From assembly GCF_008727795.1 (NCBI RefSeq), contig NZ_CP044222.1, positions 62,001 through 126,000 of the forward strand: DNA of 64,000 nt, in the 5' to 3' direction. Positions 52,809-61,854 of the stretch are shown here, piece after piece. The notes below the pieces were generated by a model, which worked only from the letters and a program-made list of their open reading frames with translations, had not been told where the DNA came from and searched no databases. A program made the position numbers and the translations under genes. Each line of letters starts with the position of its first letter. Position 1 is the stretch's first letter. Source of the stretch: Nitrincola iocasae. Its GTDB lineage: Bacteria; Pseudomonadota; Gammaproteobacteria; Pseudomonadales; Balneatricaceae.

Positions 52809-53078
52809 TCATGCGGGTGGCACATAGCCTTCGGCCTGCTCAAACTCATCACCTGCAAAGAACTTTTCCATCTGTTCCTGAAGAAATTTCCGGCTTGCCG
52901 GGTCCATCATGTTCAGGTGTTTTTCATTGATCAACATGGTTTGATGTTCAGTCCAGGCCTGCCAGGCCTGTTTGGACACTGATTCATAAATTTTCTGGCC
53001 TACCGGGCCAGGATAGGGAGGTTTGTCCAGACCTTCCAGCTGTTGCTGATACTTGCGACAGAAAACACTACGACTCAT
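52809..53078 (-). CDS. yggX: YggX, Fe(II)-trafficking / oxidative damage protection protein
   Basis: 89 residues: SRSVFCRKYQQQLEGLDKPP is the family start with conserved Cys, then GQKIYESVSKQAWQAW and MINEKHLNMMDPASRKFL. Start at 53078 overlaps the mutY stop by 11 bases, the usual mutY-yggX coupling. Its 3' end is one copy of the 40-bp direct repeat. Confidence 0.93.
   Translation of the reverse strand: MSRSVFCRKYQQQLEGLDKPPYPGPVGQKIYESVSKQAWQAWTEHQTMLINEKHLNMMDPASRKFLQEQMEKFFAGDEFEQAEGYVPPA
52829..52868. repeat. 40-bp direct repeat, right copy (yggX 3' end)
   Basis: Coding sequence of YggX residues around EKFFAGDEFEQAE; 38/40 identical to 50205-50244. The two copies bracket feoABC. Confidence 0.85.
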
Positions 53079-54153
53079 CTGTTGCTCCTGAATCACCGCT
53101 GGGGTGAGTAGATTGAATAGGTAACTGCTGAAGCAGCTTTTTAACCGGTGCAGCCAGGCCAATCGCCTGCAGTGGCTGGTCTATGTTATACCAGAGACCG
53201 TTGGCGGCTTCCATCACACAGTTTTCAGGGGTTTTTAATTGGTATACCTGAGGGGTAATGTGCAAATGGTAATGGCTGAAGCTATGCTTTAAAACAGCCA
53301 GTGTCTGCTTTGGATGCTGTGTTGACAAGCAAAAGGGTAAATCAGGGTCGTTGATTTCAGGCAGACTCCACAGCCCACCCCAGATGCCGCTGGGAGGACG
53401 CTGTTGCAACCAGACGTCTCCGGCTGAATTGCGCACTATAGCCAGGCTGACTGTTTTGACTGGAAGGATTTTACGCGGTTTGGGCGTTGGCAGTTGATCG
53501 GTGATTCCCAGTGCTAGCGCACGACAGTCAGTGTTGAGTGGGCAGGCTGAACAATTGGGTTTGCTGCGACGGCAGAGTGTGGCGCCCAGATCCATGATGG
53601 CCTGGGTGTAATCGCCATTGCGCTGATCCGGTGTATGTTGCTCTGCCAATGCCCAGAGTTGTTTCTGCACTGCCGCTTCGCCACTCCAGCCTTTCACGGC
53701 ATGGTAACGGGCTAGCACCCGTTTAACATTACCATCCAAAATTGCCGCTTTTTTCCCTAATGCGATGGATAGAATGGCGCCTGCTGTGGAACGCCCTATA
53801 CCCGGCAGTTTTTCCAGTTCAGCCTGAGTATCAGGGAAGTGGCCGCTAAACTCCCGGGTGATTATCTGTGCGGCTTTATGCAGGTTACGGGCACGAGCGT
53901 AATAACCCAGTCCAGTCCAGTGATGCAGAACCCTGTCAACAGGAGCTGCAGCTAGAGCCTGAACGTCAGGAAATTCAGCAATAAAGCGCTGAAAATAGGG
54001 TATCACCGTTTTAACCTGGGTTTGCTGCAGCATGATCTCAGAAATCCAGGTGTAATAAGGTGATTTTTCAGCCTGCCAGGGCAGATCGTGACGCCCGTGC
54101 TGGTCAAACCAGCTTAACAGAGCGTCACTAATGGGCTTGATGCTTAAGGTCAT
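53068..54153 (-). CDS. mutY: MutY, A/G-specific adenine glycosylase
   Basis: Removes adenine opposite 8-oxoguanine. 361 residues: catalytic Glu39 (SEIMLQQTQV) and Asp140 (LPGIGRSTAGA...AAILDGNVKRV), HhH motif, [4Fe-4S] loop C-x6-C-x2-C-x5-C (CRRSKPNCSACPLNTDC), and a NUDIX-like C-terminal domain. Directly abuts the AsmA gene and overlaps yggX. Confidence 0.96.
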   Translation of the reverse strand: MTLSIKPISDALLSWFDQHGRHDLPWQAEKSPYYTWISEIMLQQTQVKTVIPYFQRFIAEFPDVQALAAAPVDRVLHHWTGLGYYARARNLHKAAQIITREFSGHFPDTQAELEKLPGIGRSTAGAILSIALGKKAAILDGNVKRVLARYHAVKGWSGEAAVQKQLWALAEQHTPDQRNGDYTQAIMDLGATLCRRSKPNCSACPLNTDCRALALGITDQLPTPKPRKILPVKTVSLAIVRNSAGDVWLQQRPPSGIWGGLWSLPEINDPDLPFCLSTQHPKQTLAVLKHSFSHYHLHITPQVYQLKTPENCVMEAANGLWYNIDQPLQAIGLAAPVKKLLQQLPIQSTHPSGDSGATDES

Positions 54154-56301
54154 TTAGCGCAGCAGCCCTCGGATTAAATCACCGGCGCTCTCTTCACCAC
54201 CAATACGCTCCTTGACCTGCTCTTCAATACTGCCACCGATACGCTCTTCGATTTTGCGTTGTACTTCCTGGCGTAGCATTTGTGTAAATACGCTGGTATC
54301 AGGGCGACACATCTGTGCCGGCGGTGTATCAAACTGGCCTTTGCAATTGATTGGCAGTTCCAGCCCTTCAAGACGGTTGTTCACTGAGCAGGTTTGTTGG
54401 AACAGGTTTTCCTGGATGGTGAAACCCAGTCGGTAGTCGATAGCCTGGGCCGGAAGATCTACACTGCCCTGCCCTTTGAGCAGCATGGCATCCAGGTTAG
54501 CGCTAAGGTCGTTGTTTTCCACAATGCCATTGCGGATACGGAAGTTGCCCAGTAGATCGGCAAAGGGGGTGGATTTATCAACTTGCTGGGTGTTGATACC
54601 TAAAGAGGTCACTGTCTGGATGCCCTGGCACACGGTTTGCGCCATATTTATGCCTTGCAGCACACCTTCTTGCATGCTGAGACTGGCAGAGCCATTCAAA
54701 TTATTGATCATGGCATGTATTGAGCCCCCACGAGTGGTCAGCTCGGCTTGTGTTGAAAAGAGACCACTGACCGCTTCTGAATCAGCCATCTCCTTTAACA
54801 GCTCCCCTACCTGTATGTCGCTGATTTGAAGGTTAGCCTGCGTTGATGCCGGTGCTGTTCGAGCATCGAGGATGCCATTGGCATTGAGCTGACCTGAATA
54901 GAGCTGAGCAGTCAGTCGGTTGAGGTTAATCAGGCCGCCTGCGGCGGTCAGACTGATACCTGGATTATTGATGTGCTGTTGTTCAAATATCAGCGCTTCC
55001 AGATCCAGTTCCAGAGAAAGATTAATGGCCTTCAGGCTGTCAATCGGCAGTATCTCTTCCTGTGACCAGCCAGTCGTAGTTGGACTGTTGGTATTGTTGC
55101 TGCCAGATGCAGAGGTGGCTGCTGTTTGGGGTGGCAGGTAATGATCGGCATTCAGCGTGTTGCCCTTAAGTGCCAGGGATAGTTGTCCGCTTTGCAAGTT
55201 GACGCCCGCAGACCCTGTTAATTGTGTGTCATCCAGAGTGAGGCTTAGCGGCGAGAGGCTGATGGCCTTGAGGTCGCCGGTGAGTTGCGTTGAAAAGCCT
55301 ACTTGCTCAAGTGCGCTGGAATTTTGCGTGGTGAGTGGCGGCTGCCCAAGTTCGGCCAACAGGGCTTTCAAGTTAAAGGGCGCGGCTTCGATACGTCCGC
55401 TTATATCTGGCTCATTAAAATTCTGCAGACTGAGCTGGACCTGCAGTGCCAAGCTGCCAAGTGTTAGGCTTAGTTGATCGATAGTCAGGTGCTCTTCGAG
55501 CAGATTGAGATTGATATCTGAACGTAAACTGATTGCTGGAAGGTTCGGCGGCAGGCCGCTGCCCCCCAGTTGCAGGTTTATCTGGCTGTCTGTCAGATTG
55601 AAGCGTTTTAAGTCCCGGCTGATCAGAAGTTGGGTGTCCAGTTCTGTTTTGGCTTCAGTAACGGCATCAGCACCTTCAAATAAGCGCAGATTAAAGCTTA
55701 GTTCGGTAGGGATTGGCTGATCCAGACGTACGTTGGCTGTTGTCAGTGTCAGGTTGCTGAGCTCCATGCGGGTATCTTCGGCCAGATCTGTGTACTGAAT
55801 GCTTGCCTGCTGTACAGAGATGGATTCGATGTTCAGATCAATATCCGCTGTTGTCGTGGCTGGGTTGGCAGCTTCAGCACTTGAATGTGCAGAGGCTTCC
55901 GTTGCTTCTGCTGATGGCTCTATCCAGTTTACATTGCCATCAGTATCTTTAGATAAAGTCAGAGCAAAACCTTCCAGTATTAAATCGCTCATTTCCACCC
56001 GACCTGAGAACAGTGGCATCAGTTGCAGCGATACCTGTGCTGACGTCAGACTGGCAAGTTGTGGTTTATCAGGGTATGCGATGTGGATGGCACCGGTTTG
56101 CATGCCCAGCCAAGGATACAGTGACCAGGCGATATCCCCTTCAATGTTGAGTTCCAGTCCGGCCTTGTCGAGCGCAAGTTGTTCAATTCTTGGTTTGTAG
56201 TCATTAGGATCCATTACAGAAGTAATGTAAAAAAGACCGATAGCTACAACCAGAACCAGAACGACTAAGGCTGCAGCAATGATTTTGACAAAGCGTTTCA
56301 T
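54154..56301 (-). CDS. AsmA-family inner-membrane protein
   Basis: 715 residues. One N-terminal helix (about 7-27) followed by a long beta-rich periplasmic region: MDPNDYKPRIEQLALDKAGLELNIEGDIAWSLYPWLG split over the AsmA N-terminal motif, and the C-terminal AsmA domain with DLLGNFRIRNGIVENNDL and GQGSVDLPAQAIDYRL. AsmA-like proteins affect outer-membrane assembly or lipid transfer. Start one base downstream of nothing else; likely cotranscribed with mutY-yggX, the conserved gammaproteobacterial order. Confidence 0.9.
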   Translation of the reverse strand: MKRFVKIIAAALVVLVLVVAIGLFYITSVMDPNDYKPRIEQLALDKAGLELNIEGDIAWSLYPWLGMQTGAIHIAYPDKPQLASLTSAQVSLQLMPLFSGRVEMSDLILEGFALTLSKDTDGNVNWIEPSAEATEASAHSSAEAANPATTTADIDLNIESISVQQASIQYTDLAEDTRMELSNLTLTTANVRLDQPIPTELSFNLRLFEGADAVTEAKTELDTQLLISRDLKRFNLTDSQINLQLGGSGLPPNLPAISLRSDINLNLLEEHLTIDQLSLTLGSLALQVQLSLQNFNEPDISGRIEAAPFNLKALLAELGQPPLTTQNSSALEQVGFSTQLTGDLKAISLSPLSLTLDDTQLTGSAGVNLQSGQLSLALKGNTLNADHYLPPQTAATSASGSNNTNSPTTTGWSQEEILPIDSLKAINLSLELDLEALIFEQQHINNPGISLTAAGGLINLNRLTAQLYSGQLNANGILDARTAPASTQANLQISDIQVGELLKEMADSEAVSGLFSTQAELTTRGGSIHAMINNLNGSASLSMQEGVLQGINMAQTVCQGIQTVTSLGINTQQVDKSTPFADLLGNFRIRNGIVENNDLSANLDAMLLKGQGSVDLPAQAIDYRLGFTIQENLFQQTCSVNNRLEGLELPINCKGQFDTPPAQMCRPDTSVFTQMLRQEVQRKIEERIGGSIEEQVKERIGGEESAGDLIRGLLR

Positions 56302-56441
56302 AAGTACGTCTCACAGTCTGTTAACAAAAGAAAAATACACCGCTAAATAATTTACGCAGTCTCACTGGGCTTCAGCCCTGCCGTTGGCAGCATCTATACC
56401 GTATAATAGCAGTATTTACTGAATTATTTGCGGAGAATGTT

Positions 56442-57035
56442 ATGGCGCAGCGCACAGCCAGAGTTACCCGGAACACTCTGGAAACCCAGATTACCGTTGC
56501 TGTTAATCTGGATGGGAGCGGCAAATTCGAGGCAGATACCGGTGTTCCCTTTCTGGATCACATGATGGACCAGATCTCCCGCCATGGCCTGATTGACCTG
56601 GAAGTGAATGCGGTGGGCGATCTGCATATTGATGACCACCACACAGTAGAGGATGTCGGTATCACTCTGGGGCAGGCATTTCGTCAGGCCGTAGGTGATA
56701 AAACTGGCATACGCCGTTATGGCCATGCCTATGTCCCCCTGGATGAAGCCTTGTCTCGGGTGGTTATCGATTTTTCTGGGCGTCCCGGGTTAGAAATGGA
56801 CGTTGAGTTTACCCGTGGCCGTATTGGTAGCTTTGATGTAGATCTGTTCAGCGAATTTTTCCATGGCTTTGTTAATCATGCTGGCGTCACGCTACATATC
56901 GATAACCTCAAGGGTAAGAATAGCCATCATCAGGCTGAAACCATCTTCAAGGCCTTTGGCCGTGCCCTGCGTATGGCGCTGGAAGAAGATCCGCGTGCCA
57001 AGGGTATGATGCCGTCAACCAAGGGGTGTCTGTAA
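56442..57035 (+). CDS. hisB: Imidazoleglycerol-phosphate dehydratase
   Basis: 197-residue monofunctional enzyme (no phosphatase domain) of histidine synthesis; metal-binding DHMMDQISRHG and DDHHTVEDVGI, NHAGVTLHI, and KNSHHQAETIFKAFGRAL. First of hisBHAF. Confidence 0.96.
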   Translation: MAQRTARVTRNTLETQITVAVNLDGSGKFEADTGVPFLDHMMDQISRHGLIDLEVNAVGDLHIDDHHTVEDVGITLGQAFRQAVGDKTGIRRYGHAYVPLDEALSRVVIDFSGRPGLEMDVEFTRGRIGSFDVDLFSEFFHGFVNHAGVTLHIDNLKGKNSHHQAETIFKAFGRALRMALEEDPRAKGMMPSTKGCL

Positions 57036-57037
57036 AT

Positions 57038-57685
57038 ATGAGCAGTATTGCCGTTATCGATTATGGCATGGGAAACCTTCACTCGGTCGCCAAGGCGCTT
57101 GAACATGTCAATCCTGATGTTGAAGTGCTGGTAACGGCCGATCCGCAAGCGGTACGTGATGCCGACCGAGTTCTGTTGCCGGGCGTTGGCGCGATTCGTG
57201 ACTGTATGGCTGAAATACGCCGCTTGGGGGTTGATGTTGAAGTGGCTGAAGCTATCCGCTCCGGTAAGCCCTTTTTGGGGATCTGTGTCGGCTTTCAGGC
57301 GCTGATGGATTTCTCTGAGGAGAATGGTGGTGTAGATTGTCTGGGCGAGTTTGCCGGACGAGTAAATTTCTTTGGTAATGATTTGCGTGATGCCGACAAC
57401 CAGACTCTGAAAGTTCCTCATATGGGCTGGAATCAGGTTAAACAGGCGAAGTTCCACCCACTGTGGCAGGGGATCGAAGATAATAGCCGCTTTTACTTTG
57501 TACATAGTTATTATGTGAAACTGGCGCAATCTGAGCAGGTAGCGGGTCGCTGTGAATATGGCGTACCCTTTGATGTCGCTTTGGCACATAAAAATGTTTT
57601 TGCCGTACAATTTCACCCTGAAAAAAGCCAGCAGGCAGGGCTTAAACTGTTGCAGAATTTCCTTAGCTGGGATGGGCGTGCCTGA
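57038..57685 (+). CDS. hisH: Imidazole glycerol phosphate synthase, glutaminase subunit
   Basis: 215 residues; IAVIDYGMGNLHSVAKAL, catalytic Cys in PFLGICVGFQAL, and His/Glu in AVQFHPEKSQ. ATG at 57038, two bases after hisB; an in-frame GTG inside hisB is rejected. Works with HisF. Confidence 0.95.
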   Translation: MSSIAVIDYGMGNLHSVAKALEHVNPDVEVLVTADPQAVRDADRVLLPGVGAIRDCMAEIRRLGVDVEVAEAIRSGKPFLGICVGFQALMDFSEENGGVDCLGEFAGRVNFFGNDLRDADNQTLKVPHMGWNQVKQAKFHPLWQGIEDNSRFYFVHSYYVKLAQSEQVAGRCEYGVPFDVALAHKNVFAVQFHPEKSQQAGLKLLQNFLSWDGRA

Positions 57686-57738
57686 CCATTCCGTGTGAAA
57701 ACATGGGTGTAACCGATTTTGATTAACTGGAAAGAAAC

Positions 57739-58479
57739 ATGCTGATTATCCCTGCAATAGATTTGAAAGATGGTAAATGTGTGCGCCTGCGTCAAGGACG
57801 CATGGATGACTCTACGGTGTTCTCGGATAACCCGGTTGATATGGCTGCCAAATGGGTTGACGCAGGCTGCCGCCGTTTGCACCTGGTCGATCTGAACGGT
57901 GCTTTTGCCGGAGAGCCGGTTAATGGTGAAATCGTTAAAGCGATTGCACAGGCCTACCCTGACCTGCCGATTCAGATAGGTGGTGGTATTCGTACCGCAG
58001 AAACCATAGAAGCTTACCTGAATGCCGGTGTGGAGTACGTTATTATCGGTACCAAGGCGGTGAAAGAGCCAGCTTTCGTAACCGAGATGTGCAAACGTTT
58101 TCCCAGTCATATTATTGTTGGACTGGATGCACAGGATGGTTATGTAGCCACCGATGGCTGGGCTGAGGTGTCTAGCGTTAAGGCTACTGATTTGGCGATT
58201 CAGTTTCGCAATGATGGCGTCTCTTCCATTGTTTATACCGATATCAGCCGTGATGGCATGATGCAGGGGGTTAATGTGGAAGCGACTGTTGCGCTGGCAC
58301 AGGATGCAGGTATACCGGTCATTGCCTCCGGTGGTGTGACCGATATTGAGGATATTCGTCGTCTTGCAGCGGTTGCCGACAAGGGGATTCTGGGTGCTAT
58401 TACTGGTCGTGCCATCTATGAAGGTACATTGGATGTGGCAGAAGCTCAGATACTCAGCGACCAGCTGTGTAAAGCATAA
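57739..58479 (+). CDS. hisA: ProFAR isomerase
   Basis: 246-residue (beta/alpha)8 barrel: MLIIPAIDLKDGKCVRLRQG, IQIGGGIRTAETIEAYL, and VIASGGVTDIEDIRRL phosphate-binding loops. Catalyses the ProFAR to PRFAR step. Confidence 0.96.
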   Translation: MLIIPAIDLKDGKCVRLRQGRMDDSTVFSDNPVDMAAKWVDAGCRRLHLVDLNGAFAGEPVNGEIVKAIAQAYPDLPIQIGGGIRTAETIEAYLNAGVEYVIIGTKAVKEPAFVTEMCKRFPSHIIVGLDAQDGYVATDGWAEVSSVKATDLAIQFRNDGVSSIVYTDISRDGMMQGVNVEATVALAQDAGIPVIASGGVTDIEDIRRLAAVADKGILGAITGRAIYEGTLDVAEAQILSDQLCKA

Positions 58480-58488
58480 GGAGCGGTT

Positions 58489-59262
58489 ATGGGACTGGCC
58501 AAGCGTATTATCCCCTGTCTGGATGTTGAAAATGGCCGCGTTGTGAAAGGCGTTAAGTTTTTGGACATTCGCGATGCCGGTGATCCGGTTGAAATAGCGC
58601 GTCGTTATGAGCAACAAGGCGCCGATGAAATTACTTTTCTGGATATCACTGCAAGTCACGAAGGGCGGGAAACTACTGTGCATACGGTTGAGCGTATGGC
58701 AGCAGAAGTGTTTATCCCCTTGACTGTGGGTGGGGGTATCCGTGCGTGTGAAGATATCCGTCGTATGTTGAATGCCGGTGCTGATAAAGTGTCTATTAAT
58801 ACGGCCGCAGTCTTCAATCCTGATTTCGTTCAAGAAGCTGCATCTCGTTTTGGTTCACAATGTATTGTTGTGGCAATTGATGCTAAAAAGGTCTCTCTGC
58901 CCGGCGAAGTTGATCGTTGGGAAATTTTTACCCACGGCGGTCGCAAACCAACCGGATTAGATGCCATCGAGTGGGCCGTGAAAATGGTCGATCTGGGGGC
59001 GGGTGAAATCCTGCTGACCTCAATGGATCAGGATGGTATGAAATCAGGCTTTGATCTGGGCGTCACTCGTGCTATCAGTGAAGCCGTGCATGTGCCTGTA
59101 ATTGCTTCAGGTGGCGTGGGTAATCTTGATCATCTGGTTGATGGTATTCTGGAAGGTAAAGCCGATGCGGTACTGGCCGCCTCTATTTTCCATTTTAATG
59201 AGTACTCCATTCCTGAAGCGAAGCTGTATATGCAGTCGCGGGGAATCGAAGTAAGATTATAA
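58489..59262 (+). CDS. hisF: Imidazole glycerol phosphate synthase, cyclase subunit
   Basis: 257-residue barrel paralogous to HisA: LAKRIIPCLDVENGRVVKG, LTVGGGIRACEDIRRML, VIASGGVGNLDHLVDG. Forms IGP and AICAR with HisH. GGAG precedes the ATG. Confidence 0.96.
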   Translation: MGLAKRIIPCLDVENGRVVKGVKFLDIRDAGDPVEIARRYEQQGADEITFLDITASHEGRETTVHTVERMAAEVFIPLTVGGGIRACEDIRRMLNAGADKVSINTAAVFNPDFVQEAASRFGSQCIVVAIDAKKVSLPGEVDRWEIFTHGGRKPTGLDAIEWAVKMVDLGAGEILLTSMDQDGMKSGFDLGVTRAISEAVHVPVIASGGVGNLDHLVDGILEGKADAVLAASIFHFNEYSIPEAKLYMQSRGIEVRL

Positions 59263-59294
59263 CCCATCGTTTTTTATAATCAGGGACGTTTGTG

Positions 59295-60053
59295 ATGATA
59301 ACAACAAAAACAAACATCTGGTTAGGTATCCTGCTTACAGGATGGTTGGGGTTTGCACAGGCAGGCCCGCTGATCATCGCAACTGAAGGTGCTTATCCTC
59401 CGTTCAGCTATATAGATGAAGCTGGCGAATTGTCAGGCTTTGACGTAGATATCGCTCAAGCACTTTGTCAGGCTATGCAGCGGGACTGTGAGCTGGTCGC
59501 CGTACCTTGGATCGAAATATTAGAGGGTATGGAAGAAGGCGATTATCAACTGATAGTTGCCAGTATGGCTAGGACCGCTGAACGGGAAGAGCGTGTTGAT
59601 TTCAGTGATTACTATTATCGTAGTCACTCCATTTTTGTTGGTAACCCACATAAATACTCCAGCAGTAGTCCTGACGCTTTAGCGGGTGTACGTATCGCTA
59701 CGGGTGTCGGTACTGTACAGGAAAACTTTCTGAGAACACGCTATCCGGCGGCTGAGGTTATTGTTACTGAAGATCAGGAACAGGCGCTTGCACAGTTGGT
59801 GTCTGGTGATGTGGAACTGGTGTTGTCTGATAGTATTAATCTTTTAAGTTTTCTTCAGTCAGCCGAAGGTAGCAAATTTGACTTTATTGCAGAGCCGCTG
59901 ATCGATGACTTGCTGAAAACTGATGCACATATAGCTATTCAGAAGGGGAATGAGTCATTGCGCGTCGCTATCAATCAGGCGCTGATAACCATACGGTTAA
60001 ACGGTACCTATGAGCGGATAAACCGTAAGTACATTCCCTTCAGTATCTATTGA
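59295..60053 (+). CDS. Periplasmic amino-acid-type binding protein (SBP_bac_3), sensor-linked
   Basis: 252 residues with a signal peptide (about 1-22, FAQAG) and an SBP family 3 domain: IIATEGAYPPFSYIDEAGEL, GFDVDIAQALCQ, VASMARTAEREERVDFSDYY, and the hinge IRLNGTYERINRKYI. No permease or ATPase gene is near. The stop is one base from the start of a diguanylate cyclase gene, suggesting it passes ligand occupancy to that enzyme. GTG at 59292 is an alternative start. Confidence 0.85.
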   Translation: MITTKTNIWLGILLTGWLGFAQAGPLIIATEGAYPPFSYIDEAGELSGFDVDIAQALCQAMQRDCELVAVPWIEILEGMEEGDYQLIVASMARTAEREERVDFSDYYYRSHSIFVGNPHKYSSSSPDALAGVRIATGVGTVQENFLRTRYPAAEVIVTEDQEQALAQLVSGDVELVLSDSINLLSFLQSAEGSKFDFIAEPLIDDLLKTDAHIAIQKGNESLRVAINQALITIRLNGTYERINRKYIPFSIY

Positions 60054-60054
60054 T

Positions 60055-61524
60055 ATGGTACATCCAAAGTGTATTCCACAGTTTAAAATGTCAGTTACCC
60101 TGCTGGTCGTGGTGCTGGGTCTGCTGTTAATGTTTACCCTGGCTCTTATCCTATCACTTGGGCTGCTAAAGGATATATCTGCTAAAACGCGGGCTACTGC
60201 AGAAGACTATTTGCCAGAGTTGGTTCGTACACAGCAGGATGCATTGAAAGTAGAAAAAATCGGTACCTATCTGGATGCCGCGTATCGAGTACAAAACGCG
60301 TCAGAAGAGCGGCATTACCGGTTACTATCGCAGGTGCTTGTTCATAGCTTTATGTTGGATCAGGATGCCTACTTGATGTCGGAAGCTAACAATATCATGT
60401 TTGATATTCGCGAGATGCTTAATGTCCGGCAGTTGCAGCGTGATCTGCAGCAGAAAGTACATCAGCAACTGAGTGAAGCTGACTATACTGACTTGAGTTT
60501 TTTCGTCGGCTTTTTTTCAGCTATCTCGGTACAGGCCATTCAGCTGCAAAGTTTGCAGAATACACTGGATCGCCTGAAAACCCGTCTGACGCCGGACGAT
60601 TACGATAGCTTGCTGTACAATATTCGTTTTATATCTGACTTGAATATTCAGTTGGATTGGCTGGTAGATGACACCCATCAGCGGATTGAAAATCTGTCGT
60701 CTTACCTCAGTTCTGATGCAGCCTTGAAGGCGCGTTTGATTACCCGTGATATTGGTGATGACGCACTGAAAATCAGCAATTACTTTCTCATTCTGATTGG
60801 TTTATTGATCTTTTTTTCAGCCATCATACTTTTCTCTTTCCAAAGACTTATTCTGCGCCCTGTTCAAGATCTGGTAAATGGTCTGCGCGCCATCGAGGGG
60901 CAGGGTGAGCAACCGATCAAATTACAGCCTCTCTGCTTCAAAGAGCTGGATACGATTCGTCAGTCGATAGAGGATTATTCCAGGCTGGCTCATAGCTTGC
61001 AAAAAGCAAACCTGGAACTTGAGCGCCTGTCGCAGATGGATGGCTTAACCGGGTTAGCTAATCGACGTTGCCTGGATCAGGCGTTAGACACTGAAGTGGG
61101 TCGTTCACTGCGCTACCACCATCCGATTGCCGTGTTGATGATCGATATTGATCACTTCAAACGACTTAACGATACCTATGGGCATCAGTTAGGTGATGAG
61201 TGTCTGAAAGAGATGGCAAGGATATTTCAGCAGTACACTCAGCGACCTGGTGAGTTAGCAGCTCGTTTTGGCGGTGAAGAGTTTACCCTGATCTTTCCGG
61301 AAACCACTGTTGAGGAAGCGCTGCAGATCGCAGAAACCTTACATGTCGAATGCCGGAAAATTGCTCTCTTGCCTGATAAGTCCGTTAGTCTTTCTGTAAG
61401 TATCGGTATTGCCTGTTTTCGAATTGGGGTAACTGATTCAGCTGACCGCTTGCTTAAACATGCTGATCAGGCGCTCTACGAAGCTAAGTCGGCAGGACGC
61501 AACTGCACCCGTATTTATGGTTGA
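60055..61524 (+). CDS. Membrane diguanylate cyclase with periplasmic sensor
   Basis: 489 residues. Membrane helices at about 13-36 and 242-262 enclose a helical periplasmic domain of about 200 residues; a HAMP-like stretch and coiled coil lead to a GGDEF domain (about 322-485) with active-site GGEEF (406-410). The feedback I-site is RPGE (397-400) instead of RxxD, so product inhibition may be weak. Makes c-di-GMP; the signal is probably tied to the binding protein directly upstream. Confidence 0.9.
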   Translation: MVHPKCIPQFKMSVTLLVVVLGLLLMFTLALILSLGLLKDISAKTRATAEDYLPELVRTQQDALKVEKIGTYLDAAYRVQNASEERHYRLLSQVLVHSFMLDQDAYLMSEANNIMFDIREMLNVRQLQRDLQQKVHQQLSEADYTDLSFFVGFFSAISVQAIQLQSLQNTLDRLKTRLTPDDYDSLLYNIRFISDLNIQLDWLVDDTHQRIENLSSYLSSDAALKARLITRDIGDDALKISNYFLILIGLLIFFSAIILFSFQRLILRPVQDLVNGLRAIEGQGEQPIKLQPLCFKELDTIRQSIEDYSRLAHSLQKANLELERLSQMDGLTGLANRRCLDQALDTEVGRSLRYHHPIAVLMIDIDHFKRLNDTYGHQLGDECLKEMARIFQQYTQRPGELAARFGGEEFTLIFPETTVEEALQIAETLHVECRKIALLPDKSVSLSVSIGIACFRIGVTDSADRLLKHADQALYEAKSAGRNCTRIYG

Positions 61525-61641
61525 GTTCATGCCGTGCAGTCATAATTAGGCTAAGCTTAGTGCTGTCTGTGTGTTGTGTAAACGCCAGCCTTGTATCTGT
61601 TGCGGTATCACCAGCCGTCTTGCTGAAGTGAGGAGGAAAAG

Positions 61642-61827
61642 ATGAATCCATTAGAAGCTGTTGATTTGGTGTGCCCTTATTGCAGTGAGCCTTTTTCATT
61701 GATGGTAGACTGTAGCGGTGGTGATCAGGAATATACAGAAGACTGTCCGGTTTGCTGTGCGCCGGTTGCAATCCGCGTGGTGATCGGTAACACCCTCGAA
61801 GTCTCGGTTGAGCGAGAGAGTGACTGA
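61642..61827 (+). CDS. CPXCG-motif Cys-rich small protein
   Basis: 61 residues with two pairs, CPYC (11-14) and CPVC (35-38), followed by CAPVAIRVV, and VSVERESD at the end. Matches the widespread CPXCG zinc-ribbon-like family of unknown function. GAGGAGG precedes the ATG. Confidence 0.85.
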   Translation: MNPLEAVDLVCPYCSEPFSLMVDCSGGDQEYTEDCPVCCAPVAIRVVIGNTLEVSVERESD

Positions 61828-61854
61828 AATTAATTTGGCTCTTTAGCTCTATGA

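Noticed and set aside
56930..57616. 228-codon antisense frame over hisB/hisH
   Set aside because: Shadow of hisH; no family match and no RBS.
57613..58833. 406-codon open frame antisense to hisH/hisA/hisF
   Set aside because: Fully overlaps well-conserved histidine genes, has no recognisable domain, and is the mirror of their codon bias.
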